Shown here: positions 33,901 to 40,935 of the stretch, one piece after another
Numbering within the stretch: position 1 is the first letter of the stretch
Layout of the letters: each line of letters starts with the position of its first letter
Assembly (NCBI RefSeq): GCF_025971945.1
Contig: NZ_JAPDHW010000001.1
Coordinates: 310,001-374,000 of the forward strand
Source of the DNA: Chryseobacterium kimseyorum
GTDB taxonomy: Bacteria > Bacteroidota > Bacteroidia > Flavobacteriales > Weeksellaceae
Direction: 5' to 3'
DNA length: 64,000 nt
Position numbers and translations under genes: made by a program
The notes under the pieces: generated by a model
The model's database searches: none
The model's input: only the letters and a program-made list of their open reading frames with translations
What the model was told of the DNA's origin: nothing

Positions 33901-34251
33901 GTAGGAAACTTTTTAGGCGGAATCTGGGCCAATGAATCATGGGGAAGATACTGGAGCTGGGATCCAAAAGAAACCTGGGCGTTCATTTCAATTATGGTTT
34001 ACGCATTTGTACTACACATGAGATTGGTTCCGGGACTGAGAAGCAGATGGGCATTCCACGTTGCGACGATGTTTGCATTCTGTTCAATGGTCATGACTTA
34101 TTTTGGAGTTAACTATTATTTAAGCGGACTGCATTCTTACGCAGCAGGTGACCCAGTTCCTGTACCGGCTTGGGTTTACATCGGCTTAGCATCAATGCTA
34201 ATTTTAGCTGTAATTTCTTACTTTAAATTTGCAGCTTTAAAGAAAAATTAA
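30916..34251 (+). CDS. ccsBA: CcsBA fusion: ResB-like plus CcsA cytochrome c biogenesis protein
   Basis: A 1111-residue fusion of System II cytochrome c maturation, exporting haem and ligating it to apocytochrome c. The N-terminal ResB/CcsB-like part has membrane helices near 15-40 and 70-95, a large periplasmic domain, and a helix ending near 455. The C-terminal CcsA part has about eight helices and the haem-binding WWD region WGRYWSWDPKETWAFISI. Between them, about residues 485-515, lies a His-rich segment (HGTTDGSREHVHVEGDGHTHE). Such fusions are known in Bacteroidota and epsilonproteobacteria. A TlpA-like thiol protein sits elsewhere in the window (12124). Confidence 0.92.
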   Translation: MKKIQDILISTRTMAVLLLVYAFSMAYATFLENDYGTPTAKALIYEAKWFELIMIVLILNFVGNISRYRLWKREKWPVLVFHLAFILIFIGGAITRYVSFEGQMVIREGETSNEIVTDKHFFKIQIENKGDVLNYQDVPYLMSPLHKNFNATYDFHGKEIKVKTLDYVQRKKDSLIADPNGAEYLHLVSTAETGRQNIYIKPGETKSINGTLVTFNRAIEGAVEFKKENGQILIKTPVDANFMTMATQATGTTVKDQFQPLVLRSLYTINELKLVVPEGLRKGKLLAFEGDRKKDQNVPDVMTIELQGPKTKQIVDLSVERGNPNAYKQVSIDNLNIMVGFGPKIYNTPFALKLDDFVMETYPGSSSPSAYESHVKIIDQGKQTAYKIYMNNVLNYKGYRFFQSSFSPDRMGTVLSVNHDFWGTLISYIGYAFLFGGMFVMFFWKGTHFWKLNKMLKDINKKRAAAILLLFLSFGLNAQKIETHGTTDGSREHVHVEGDGHTHEATPQSVQPQASPQQNSVAVPLTKMKMISPDEIIARNKISKEHADKFGYLLVQNIEGRIVPINTQALDVLRKLYQKDAFRGTDGKYLTANQWFLSVNTDTPSWTMVPMIKIDAKGGKELLRKTKANEDGYTSLMSLFPADANGNLTYILDEDYNLAFRKKASEQNEYDKQVIKINERVQIFNEFFSGQFMRIVPVKNDPNHTWHSWLDQKMEPDQESQQVMGPYFAEALQAQKTGDWSKADAELAKLSEYQQKWGKSVVPSKTKVDLEVFMNEVNLNFKLLIFYTIIGSLLLILGFVELFKPNKLLNRIIKIIIYSGVVGYFFHFLGLVARWFISGHAPWSNGYEAIIFISWIGISAGLMFYFGFGKPNLEQKAALASMRLVSKGNTSNALIPAAGFMVAVIMMGFAHGGSALDPQITPLVPVLKSYWLIVHVAIITSSYGFFGLSMIIAVISLVFYIISNKNAFKVHNDTTLKELAIVSEMSLTMGLFALTVGNFLGGIWANESWGRYWSWDPKETWAFISIMVYAFVLHMRLVPGLRSRWAFHVATMFAFCSMVMTYFGVNYYLSGLHSYAAGDPVPVPAWVYIGLASMLILAVISYFKFAALKKN

Positions 34252-34272
34252 ATTCTTTTTCATTAATATTTA

Positions 34273-34307
34273 AGAATCCCGAAAATTCACTTTTCGGGAT
34301 TTTTTAT
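34273..34307 (+). terminator. Rho-independent terminator after ccsBA
   Basis: AATCCCGAAAA pairs with TTTTCGGGATT around TTCAC, followed by a T-run. Perfect 11-bp stem. Confidence 0.9.
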
Positions 34308-34327
34308 ATTTAAAATTAAAGGATACA

Positions 34328-34449
34328 ATGAAAAATGATTTGAATTACTGAAAAAGAATTATCAATATTTAAAAAACGGAAATGTTAGTTTGAGAGCAAG
34401 AAGTACTCATACATTTGATGAGTCAAAATATACGGAAGTCATACTTTAA
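34328..34449 (+). pseudogene. Possible frameshifted small gene remnant
   Basis: An ATG at 34328 opens seven codons (MKNDLNY) to a stop. A second frame, open from 34339, continues without a start codon as LLKKNYQYLKNGNVSLRAR and on to TFDESKYTEVIL, then TAA at 34447-34449. The amino-acid composition looks protein-like, and joining the two frames needs a single frameshift. Random open stretches of this size are common in AT-rich DNA, so the call is weak. Confidence 0.3.
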
Positions 34450-34804
34450 ATAAAATAATGAATAGTAGGAAAACAACTTGAATTATAACAGTTGTTCCAA
34501 AGAATTTCATATCCCGAAACTTAGGGATTTAATTTTATTGACAAATAATAGATCTGCTGAATCAGCTAAAAAAGCGAGATAAAAATAATCAGAATTAAGA
34601 AAATGAAATTCCGAAAACCATAAAAAAGAAATAATTTACCATCAGAAATGATGAATCAATTTACAAGTTTATTGAAAAACAATCAAATGTTGACCAAAGA
34701 ATTGAGGTAGTAAGATTGGAATATTAACAAAATAAAATTTGATAAATTCGAAAGAAAAAAATTGTTATTTAAAACGAAAAACAGTTGATAAATCTTTTGC
34801 TTTT
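34450..34804. other. Gene-free region with possible decayed coding traces
   Basis: No intact gene on either strand. One stop-bounded stretch at 34638-34727 reads TIRNDESIYKFIEKQSNVD and ends RIEVVRLEY-stop, again protein-like but without a start. No hairpin, promoter or RNA gene was recognised. Together with 34328-34449 this looks like decayed accessory DNA. Confidence 0.4.
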
Positions 34805-34999
34805 TTATTGAAAAATCCCTGAGAAGTAACTGCTGATTACAGTCCAGAAATTTTTTCCAAGAAAATAAATCAGCGTAGAAGTGATAATCCCTTTCACTGT
34901 AAAAAAGATAATTCCACCAATCCCGAATTTCTTCAGCATCTTTTTCCAGCGGGAATTTTTCTCTTCTGCAGGTTCATTTACAGATTTATTGGTTTCCAT
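34805..34999 (-). CDS. Small single-pass or two-pass membrane protein, unknown
   Basis: A 64-residue protein: hydrophilic start (METNKSVNEPAEEKNSRWKKMLKKFG) then one long hydrophobic stretch (IGGIIFFTVKGIITSTLIYFLG, about 27-48) and a short aromatic tail. Short proteins of this form are frequent in Flavobacteriia, often annotated only as hypothetical. The upstream side faces the aldehyde dehydrogenase gene, divergently. Reality of the gene is likely but not certain. Confidence 0.55.
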   Translation of the reverse strand: METNKSVNEPAEEKNSRWKKMLKKFGIGGIIFFTVKGIITSTLIYFLGKNFWTVISSYFSGIFQ

Positions 35000-35130
35000 T
35001 TACACAAAAATTTATCATGCAAATATAAAGATGTTTATAATCATTCCAAATAAAAACAGCTTTAAAATCATTAAAGTTTCATCAGTCTCAGAAATATTTT
35101 TATCTTTAGACAAAACGAAAAGTAACATTT

Positions 35131-36681
35131 ATGTCAAAAAAAGTCAAAGATTTCGGAATTGAAAAATCTTTAAAAAATCTCGGAATAAAAGATGAAAATA
35201 AAGGAACTTCTACAGGAGGTAAATTTTTCGCTTCCGGGAAAACCATTGAAAGTTATTCGCCGTCAGACGGAAGATTAATTGGAAAAATTAAGACTTCTGC
35301 AGAAAAAGATTACGATAAGGTAATTGAAACTGCACAAACTGCTTTCAAAGAATTCAGAATGATCCCGGCTCCTAAGAGAGGAGAATTTGTAAGACAACTG
35401 GGTCAGAAATTAAGAGAGTATAAAGACGATTTGGGTAAACTTGTTTCTTATGAAATGGGGAAATCTCTACAGGAAGGTCTTGGTGAAGTTCAGGAAATGA
35501 TCGACATCTGTGATTTTGCAGTTGGCCTTTCAAGACAGCTTCACGGTTACACCATGCATTCTGAAAGACCAGGTCACAGAATGTACGAACAATATCATCC
35601 GCTTGGAATTGTAGGAGTAATTACCGCTTTTAACTTTCCTGTTGCTGTTTGGGCATGGAACACGGCTTTAGCGTGGATTTGTGGAAATGTTACGATTTGG
35701 AAACCGTCAGAAAAAACTCCTTTCTGCGCCATAGCCTGTCAGAATATTATGATGGAAGTTTTAAAGGAAAACAATCTTCCCGAAGGTATTTCGAGTGTCT
35801 TGGTTTCAGATCATGAGATCGGACAAAAATTAGTGGATGACAAACGGGTTTCATTAATTTCATTCACCGGTTCAACCAAAGTAGGAAGAATGGTATCATC
35901 AAAAGTGGCAGAGAGATTCGGAAAATCAATTCTTGAACTGGGTGGAAACAACGCCATTATCATTTCTAAAGATGCCGATCTGGATATGTCAATCATCGGA
36001 GCGGTATTCGGAGCGGTAGGTACTGCAGGACAAAGATGTACTTCGACTAGAAGATTAATTATTCACGAGGATGTTTATGATGAAGTGAAAAACCGTTTGG
36101 TTAAGGCTTACGGACAGTTGAAAATTGGAAATCCTTTAGATGAAAATATGCACGTTGGACCGCTTATCGATGTTCATGCTGTCAATCAATATGAAATGGC
36201 CATTGAAAACTGTATTCAGGAAGGTGGTAAATTTGTTGTGGAAGGTGGAGTTCTGGAAGGAAAAGATTACGAATCGGGATGCTACGTAAAACCGTGTATC
36301 GCTGAAGTAGAAAATTCTTTTGAAATTGTACAGCACGAAACTTTTGCACCTATTCTATATTTAATTAAATACAAAACATTAGAAGAAGCAATCGCAATCC
36401 AGAATGATGTTCCTCAGGGACTGTCTTCAGCAATTATGACTCAGAATTTGAGAGAAGCTGAATTATTCCTTTCTCAGGCTGGCTCAGATTGTGGAATTGC
36501 GAACGTCAATATCGGAACTTCAGGTGCTGAAATCGGTGGTGCTTTCGGTGGAGAAAAAGAAACCGGCGGAGGTAGAGAATCTGGCTCTGATGTATGGAAA
36601 TACTATATGAGAAGACAAACCAACACCATCAATTATACCGCAAATCTTCCACTAGCACAGGGAATTAAATTTGATTTATAA
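35131..36681 (+). CDS. Aldehyde dehydrogenase, probable L-aminoadipate-semialdehyde dehydrogenase (ALDH7 type)
   Basis: A 516-residue NAD(P)-dependent aldehyde dehydrogenase. Catalytic and cofactor residues are visible: N169 in [10 protein letters not shown], the FTGSTKVG loop (245-252), E269 in LELGGNNAI and nucleophile C303 in [11 protein letters not shown]. The sequence resembles ALDH7/Pcd enzymes that oxidise alpha-aminoadipate semialdehyde (in equilibrium with piperideine-6-carboxylate) to 2-aminoadipate. This assignment rests on the next gene, an L-lysine 6-transaminase that makes exactly this substrate. The gap between them is 99 bases. Confidence 0.85.
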   Translation: MSKKVKDFGIEKSLKNLGIKDENKGTSTGGKFFASGKTIESYSPSDGRLIGKIKTSAEKDYDKVIETAQTAFKEFRMIPAPKRGEFVRQLGQKLREYKDDLGKLVSYEMGKSLQEGLGEVQEMIDICDFAVGLSRQLHGYTMHSERPGHRMYEQYHPLGIVGVITAFNFPVAVWAWNTALAWICGNVTIWKPSEKTPFCAIACQNIMMEVLKENNLPEGISSVLVSDHEIGQKLVDDKRVSLISFTGSTKVGRMVSSKVAERFGKSILELGGNNAIIISKDADLDMSIIGAVFGAVGTAGQRCTSTRRLIIHEDVYDEVKNRLVKAYGQLKIGNPLDENMHVGPLIDVHAVNQYEMAIENCIQEGGKFVVEGGVLEGKDYESGCYVKPCIAEVENSFEIVQHETFAPILYLIKYKTLEEAIAIQNDVPQGLSSAIMTQNLREAELFLSQAGSDCGIANVNIGTSGAEIGGAFGGEKETGGGRESGSDVWKYYMRRQTNTINYTANLPLAQGIKFDL

Positions 36682-36712
36682 AATATTTAATTAAAATATT
36701 CAAGATGTTTAG

Positions 36713-36748
36713 AGATTTAAAAAAGCAACATTTACAATTTTTAAATCT
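36713..36748 (+). other. Hairpin between the lysine catabolism genes
   Basis: AGATTTAAAAA (36713-36723) and TTTTTAAATCT (36738-36748) form an 11-bp stem with a 14-base loop. It could tune the ratio of the two enzymes by partial termination or RNA processing. AT-only pairing apart from two pairs makes it weak. Confidence 0.35.
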
Positions 36749-36780
36749 TTAAATATTTTTAATTATTCAATCACAACAAT

Positions 36781-38106
36781 ATGGAACACACAGTAGAAAC
36801 AAAAATAAATAAAGTAAAAGAAACCGTAGGTAAGCACGTTCTGGCAGACGGTTTTGATTTCGTCATGGATATTGAAAACTCTCACGGATCATGGATTCAT
36901 GATTCGATCACAGGTAAAAATTATCTGGATATGTTTTCGATGTTTGGTTCAGCTTCAATTGGCTATAATCATCCTTATCTGGTTGAAAAATCAGACTGGC
37001 TGGGGAAAATGGCAATTAACAAACCGACTTTGGCAGACGTTTACTCTAAAGAATATGCAGACTTTTTAGATACTTTTGAAAGAGTTGTAATGCCACAGGA
37101 ACTTCAGTATGCATTCTTTATTGAAGGCGGAACCTTGGGTGTTGAAAACGCGATGAAGGCTTGCTTCGATTGGAAAACAAGAAAAAATTTCGACAAAGGT
37201 CTTGATATTGAAGCAGGGATCTGTATTCATTTCAGACAGGCATTTCATGGACGAAGCGGTTATACTTTAAGTTTAACAAATACTTCAGATCCTAGAAAAT
37301 ATCAGTATTTCCCAATGTTTGAATGGCCAAGAATTTTAAATCCGAAATTGACCTTCCCGATCACTGAAGAAAATCTGGAGGAAACAATTAATAATGAAAG
37401 ATTGGCATTGTTAAACATCGGAGAGGCGATCTTATCAAATCCTGACAAAGTTGCCTGTATCATTATTGAGCCAATTCAGGCAGAAGGTGGTGACAATCAT
37501 TTCAGAGATGAGTTTTTTGTTGAATTAAGAAAACTGTGTGACGAGCATGAAGTTTTACTCATCTTTGACGAAGTGCAGACCGGAATCGGAATCACAGGAA
37601 AGATGTGGTCTTTTGAACATTTCAGTGTAAGACCTGATATTATTGCCTTTGGTAAAAAAACTCAGGTTTGTGGAGTTTTAGCAAACAGAGAGAAATTTGA
37701 TGAAGTTCCGAATAATGTATTCAGAGAAAGTTCAAGAATCAATTCAACATTCGGAGGTAACTTTATCGACATGCTGCGTTTCCAATTGGTGATGGAGGTG
37801 ATTGAAAAAGAAAAGTTAGTTGAAAATGCTAAAGTGGTCGGAGACTATCTATTGGATGGCCTAAAAAATTTAGCACAAAAACATCCTGAAAAAATTTCCA
37901 ATGCGAGAGGAAGAGGATTGATGTGTGCGATCGATTTGCCTACACATGAACAGAGAAATCATTTAAGAGAAATCCTGTTTGAAGAGGGTTTAATCATACT
38001 TTCCTGTGGTGACCAGTCGTTACGTTTCAGACCGCATTTGAACGTTACTAAGGAAGAAATTCAGATTGCTTTAGATAAAATTGAAAGTAATATTAATAAA
38101 ATTTAA
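36781..38106 (+). CDS. lat: L-lysine 6-transaminase
   Basis: A 441-residue class III PLP aminotransferase moving the epsilon-amino group of lysine to 2-oxoglutarate. Motifs are DMFSMFGSASIGYNHP, FIEGGTLGVENAMKACFDWK, IIEPIQAEGGDNHFRDEF (229-246), FDEVQTGIG with D263 and Q266, and the PLP lysine in AFGKKTQVCGVL (K292/K293). The EPIQ-EGGD-HFR and GKKTQVCG stretches are specific to Lat rather than ornithine transaminases. The product feeds the aldehyde dehydrogenase encoded just upstream. A Lat plus dehydrogenase route is established in Flavobacterium lutescens and in beta-lactam-producing actinomycetes. Confidence 0.92.
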   Translation: MEHTVETKINKVKETVGKHVLADGFDFVMDIENSHGSWIHDSITGKNYLDMFSMFGSASIGYNHPYLVEKSDWLGKMAINKPTLADVYSKEYADFLDTFERVVMPQELQYAFFIEGGTLGVENAMKACFDWKTRKNFDKGLDIEAGICIHFRQAFHGRSGYTLSLTNTSDPRKYQYFPMFEWPRILNPKLTFPITEENLEETINNERLALLNIGEAILSNPDKVACIIIEPIQAEGGDNHFRDEFFVELRKLCDEHEVLLIFDEVQTGIGITGKMWSFEHFSVRPDIIAFGKKTQVCGVLANREKFDEVPNNVFRESSRINSTFGGNFIDMLRFQLVMEVIEKEKLVENAKVVGDYLLDGLKNLAQKHPEKISNARGRGLMCAIDLPTHEQRNHLREILFEEGLIILSCGDQSLRFRPHLNVTKEEIQIALDKIESNINKI

Positions 38107-38169
38107 AATTTCAAAATTTGGAATTGTAAAAAAAACGTCCTATATTTAGATACTCAAAATGTAATTTAT

Positions 38170-38400
38170 ATGGAACGTAACACGAGAGTATCAGTTTTTG
38201 AAAGCGATAAACCTTCAGAAATTCAGTTGATCAAGTCTAAATTAGAGGATGCGCAAATTACCAATGCCGTAGAAAATAATTATCTTACTTTCACGACAAC
38301 ACCTACCGCAACTTCGCTGAAGGTAATGGTAGATTTGCAGGATGAGAAGAAAGCATTTGATGTGATTGATGCATATCTTCAACAAAATCAGAATCAATAA
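38170..38400 (+). CDS. DUF2007-family small protein
   Basis: A 76-residue protein fitting the DUF2007 pattern: VSVFESDKPSEIQLIKSKLEDAQITNAVENNY (about 8-39), then a strand and VDLQDEKKAFDVIDAYLQQ. The fold is ferredoxin-like or GlnB-like, and the family is sometimes called putative signal transducing, with no proven role. It follows lat by 63 bases and ends before a terminator, so it may be the last gene of the lysine unit, though an own promoter is not excluded. Confidence 0.75.
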   Translation: MERNTRVSVFESDKPSEIQLIKSKLEDAQITNAVENNYLTFTTTPTATSLKVMVDLQDEKKAFDVIDAYLQQNQNQ

Positions 38401-38436
38401 AAATCAATTTCATAATTTTAAATTTTACTACTTCGG

Positions 38437-38474
38437 AACCGAAAATTAATTCAAATTAGTTTTCGGTTTTTTTT
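38437..38474 (+). terminator. Rho-independent terminator
   Basis: A 15-bp stem (38437-38451 with 38454-38468, one wobble pair) starting AACCGAAAA, followed by a T-run. Ends the lysine catabolism and DUF2007 transcript. Confidence 0.85.
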
Positions 38475-38575
38475 GTCAATTTTTAAAAGGCATGTTACAG
38501 ATTATCAAATAATAAATCATTACAGATAAAAATTTTTAAATATTTAAATCTAAAACTTTAAAAAAAATAAACTTA

Positions 38576-39094
38576 ATGACTCAAAATAATACCATTGTAT
38601 TTAGGAAAGCAGAAATTGTAGACAAAGATGTTATCTGGAAAATTATACAGCAGGCAATAGAGCGAAGAAGATTGGATGGAAGTACACAGTGGCAAAACGG
38701 GTATCCAAATGAACAGACTGTAGAGAGCGATATTGCAAAAAATTTCGGATTTGTTCTGACGGTTGGTGAGAAGATTGCCGTGTATGTTGCTCTGATCTTT
38801 AATGATGAACCTGCGTACAGTACGATTGACGGAGCATGGCTAACAACCGGAGAATTTGTTGTCATTCACCGGGTTGCGGTATCAGAAGATTTTGCCGGAC
38901 AGGGCTTAGTGAAAAAACTTTTTGACAGTATTGAAGAATTTGTAAAATCAAAGAATGTCGCAAGCATAAAAGTGGATACCAATTTTGATAATACAGCAAT
39001 GCTGAAAATTCTTGAGGCCAAAGGCTATACTTACTGTGGCGAGGTGTTGCTGAATTCCGGGATGAGGAAGGCGTTCGAGAAAGTATTGATTTAA
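38576..39094 (+). CDS. GNAT-family N-acetyltransferase
   Basis: A 172-residue acetyltransferase. The acetyl-CoA binding core is VVIHRVAVSEDFAGQGLVKKLFDSIEEFVKSKNVASIKVDTNFDNTAMLKILEAKGYTYCGEV (about 99-160), where the Q/GxGx-like A-G-Q-G-L and N-x-x-M-x-x-I-L signatures are visible. The N-terminal part has LDGSTQWQNGYPNEQTVESDI, common in uncharacterised Bacteroidota GNATs. Substrate unknown. Stands alone before the efflux operon. Confidence 0.85.
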   Translation: MTQNNTIVFRKAEIVDKDVIWKIIQQAIERRRLDGSTQWQNGYPNEQTVESDIAKNFGFVLTVGEKIAVYVALIFNDEPAYSTIDGAWLTTGEFVVIHRVAVSEDFAGQGLVKKLFDSIEEFVKSKNVASIKVDTNFDNTAMLKILEAKGYTYCGEVLLNSGMRKAFEKVLI

Positions 39095-39164
39095 AAAACA
39101 GCTAAAAGTTAAATCTATTTTAATTGATTCTTTAAGAAACTATATATTCATAAACTCTATTAAG

Positions 39165-39207
39165 TTTGTTCGTTTAGTTCCGAACTAAGTTTTACATTTG
39201 TTCCGAA
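39165..39207 (+). promoter_or_regulatory. Promoter and operator of the RND efflux operon
   Basis: The -7 box TACATTTG is at 39193-39200 and a candidate -33 TTTG at 39165-39168, with a somewhat long 24-base spacer. A perfect palindrome TTAGTTC-C-GAACTAA (39174-39188) lies in the spacer. A second, partial copy of its core (GTTCCGAA, 39200-39207) begins at the last base of the -7 box. The two GTTCCGAA cores are 23 bp apart. This is what a repressor site for the adjacent regulator should look like. Confidence 0.6.
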
Positions 39208-39292
39208 TTAATATGCTATGAATTGTATCTGGCAAAAGTTTTGGTTCACCCAATACTTTTTAACAATGAAGTAGCTTACTTATATATAATCT

Positions 39293-39748
39293 ATGAATAA
39301 AAGTATAGAAATTGATGAGAAGATTTTTCAGGATGCTGTTAAATTTTACAGTACCATGTTTAATCTGCCTCCATTGGCTTCTAAAATCTATTCCTACCTT
39401 ATTTTCGATTTTGAAAAGGTAGGAATTACTTTTGATGAATTCGTTGAAGTTTTCTCGGCAAGTAAAAGTTCCGTCTCCACCAATATTACACTTCTATTAA
39501 ATTCACAGTTGATTGTTGATGTTAATAAAATGGATGAGAGGAAGAGGTATTTTTTCGCCAATGAAGATTACAAAAAAATCAGGTTTGAGAAAATTGTTCA
39601 GAAAATGCAGGATGAAATTAAACTTTTAGACGATCTCAATCAATTCAGAAAAGTAAAAGACGAAGATTATGACCAAAAAATTGAGGTCTATAAATCTCTT
39701 TTAAACAAAAACATCGTAAATATTCAGGAATCTCTTAATAAACTATAA
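39293..39748 (+). CDS. Winged-helix regulator (MarR/GbsR-like) of the efflux operon
   Basis: A 151-residue protein with a GbsR/MarR-type winged helix: FYSTMFNLPPLASKIYSYLIFDFEKVGITFDEFVEVFSASKSSVSTNITLLLNSQLIVDVNKMDERKRYFFANED (about 18-92), followed by a C-terminal helical dimerisation tail. It is the first gene of the RND pump operon, 2 bases before the adaptor gene, and has a palindrome at its promoter. It most likely represses its own operon and responds to a pump substrate, by analogy with other local efflux regulators. Confidence 0.8.
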   Translation: MNKSIEIDEKIFQDAVKFYSTMFNLPPLASKIYSYLIFDFEKVGITFDEFVEVFSASKSSVSTNITLLLNSQLIVDVNKMDERKRYFFANEDYKKIRFEKIVQKMQDEIKLLDDLNQFRKVKDEDYDQKIEVYKSLLNKNIVNIQESLNKL

Positions 39749-39750
39749 AA

Positions 39751-40935
39751 ATGACAAACAAGCTTATACTATTTTCTGTAGCAGCATTTTCTCTTACTGC
39801 CTGCAAAAAAGAAGCTCCGAAACAGGAAGGCCCAAAACCATATCCTGTAGTCTCGGTAGAAAATAAAAATATAACGGGATACGATATTTTCCCTGCAAGT
39901 ATTGAAGGTAGAGTAAACAATGATGTGAGAGCAAAAATATCAGGTTACATTACTCAGGTTCTTGTGGATGAAGGTCAGTATGTGACCAAAGGGCAACCTC
40001 TATTCCGTCTGGAGACCAATACTTTAAATGAAACTGCAGCAGCAGCCAAAGCAGGAGTCGGTGCCGCACAGTCGAATATCGCCGCAGCGCAGGCAGCAGT
40101 AAATGCCGCTCAGGTTGAAGTTAATAAGCTTAAGCCTTTGGTTGAAAAAAACATCATCAGTAATATTCAGCTTCAGACAGCTCAGGCAAATCTTTCTCAG
40201 GCTCAGGCTCAGGTTCAGCAGGCAATCGCTGCAAGACAGCAGGCTAATGCCAACTATAAAGGAGCTGCCGCTAATGTTGATTACTCAATTATCCGTGCGC
40301 CTATATCCGGTGTTATTGGTAAACTGCCTTTAAAAGTCGGAAGTTTAGTTGGTCCAACAGACCAGTCAGCTTTAACGACTATTTCTGATACTTCAGAAGT
40401 GTTCGCTTACTTTTCAATGAATGAGAAAGAATATTTTGACTTCCTTGAAAAATCTGTAGGAGCAACTGTTCCGGAAAAAATCAAAAATCTTCCTATGGTT
40501 GAGTTACAGCTTGCCAACGGAAGTTTATATCCTGAAAAAGGAAGAATTGAAGCCATCACAGGTTCTATTGATGCAACAACAGGAACGATTCAGTTCAGAG
40601 TTGCCTTCAAAAATGCACAGAAACTTTTAAGTAACGGAAACAGTGGAAGTATTAGATTCCCTAAATCTTACGATAACGTTTTGGTAGTTCCGGAAAGTGC
40701 AACTTACGAACAGCAAGGTATTGTCTACGTTTATAAGGTTGAAAAAGATACGGCAAGAAATACGGTTGTTGAAGTAATCGAAAGAATCGACAATTTAGCA
40801 TTAATAAAATCCGGAATTAAAAAAGGTGAAGTAATCATTGCAGCAGGAACAGGAAATATCAAACCCGGTACAGCTGTAAAACCTAAAAAAGTCAGCATGG
40901 ATAGCCTTGTACAATCAGTAAAACCGAAATTCTAA
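39751..40935 (+). CDS. RND efflux periplasmic adaptor (membrane fusion protein)
   Basis: A 394-residue AcrA/MexA-like lipoprotein with lipobox C18 (FSLTACKKE). Lipoyl halves are seen at VRAKISGYITQVLVDEGQYVTKGQPLFRLE (about 53-82) and DYSIIRAPISGVIGKLPLKVGSLVG (about 180-205). Between them is an alanine/glutamine-rich coiled-coil hairpin (AAQSNIAAAQAAVNAAQVEVNKL...LSQAQAQVQQAIAARQQ). Beta-barrel and membrane-proximal domains follow. Its stop overlaps the start of the pump gene by one base, so stoichiometry is coupled. Confidence 0.93.
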   Translation: MTNKLILFSVAAFSLTACKKEAPKQEGPKPYPVVSVENKNITGYDIFPASIEGRVNNDVRAKISGYITQVLVDEGQYVTKGQPLFRLETNTLNETAAAAKAGVGAAQSNIAAAQAAVNAAQVEVNKLKPLVEKNIISNIQLQTAQANLSQAQAQVQQAIAARQQANANYKGAAANVDYSIIRAPISGVIGKLPLKVGSLVGPTDQSALTTISDTSEVFAYFSMNEKEYFDFLEKSVGATVPEKIKNLPMVELQLANGSLYPEKGRIEAITGSIDATTGTIQFRVAFKNAQKLLSNGNSGSIRFPKSYDNVLVVPESATYEQQGIVYVYKVEKDTARNTVVEVIERIDNLALIKSGIKKGEVIIAAGTGNIKPGTAVKPKKVSMDSLVQSVKPKF

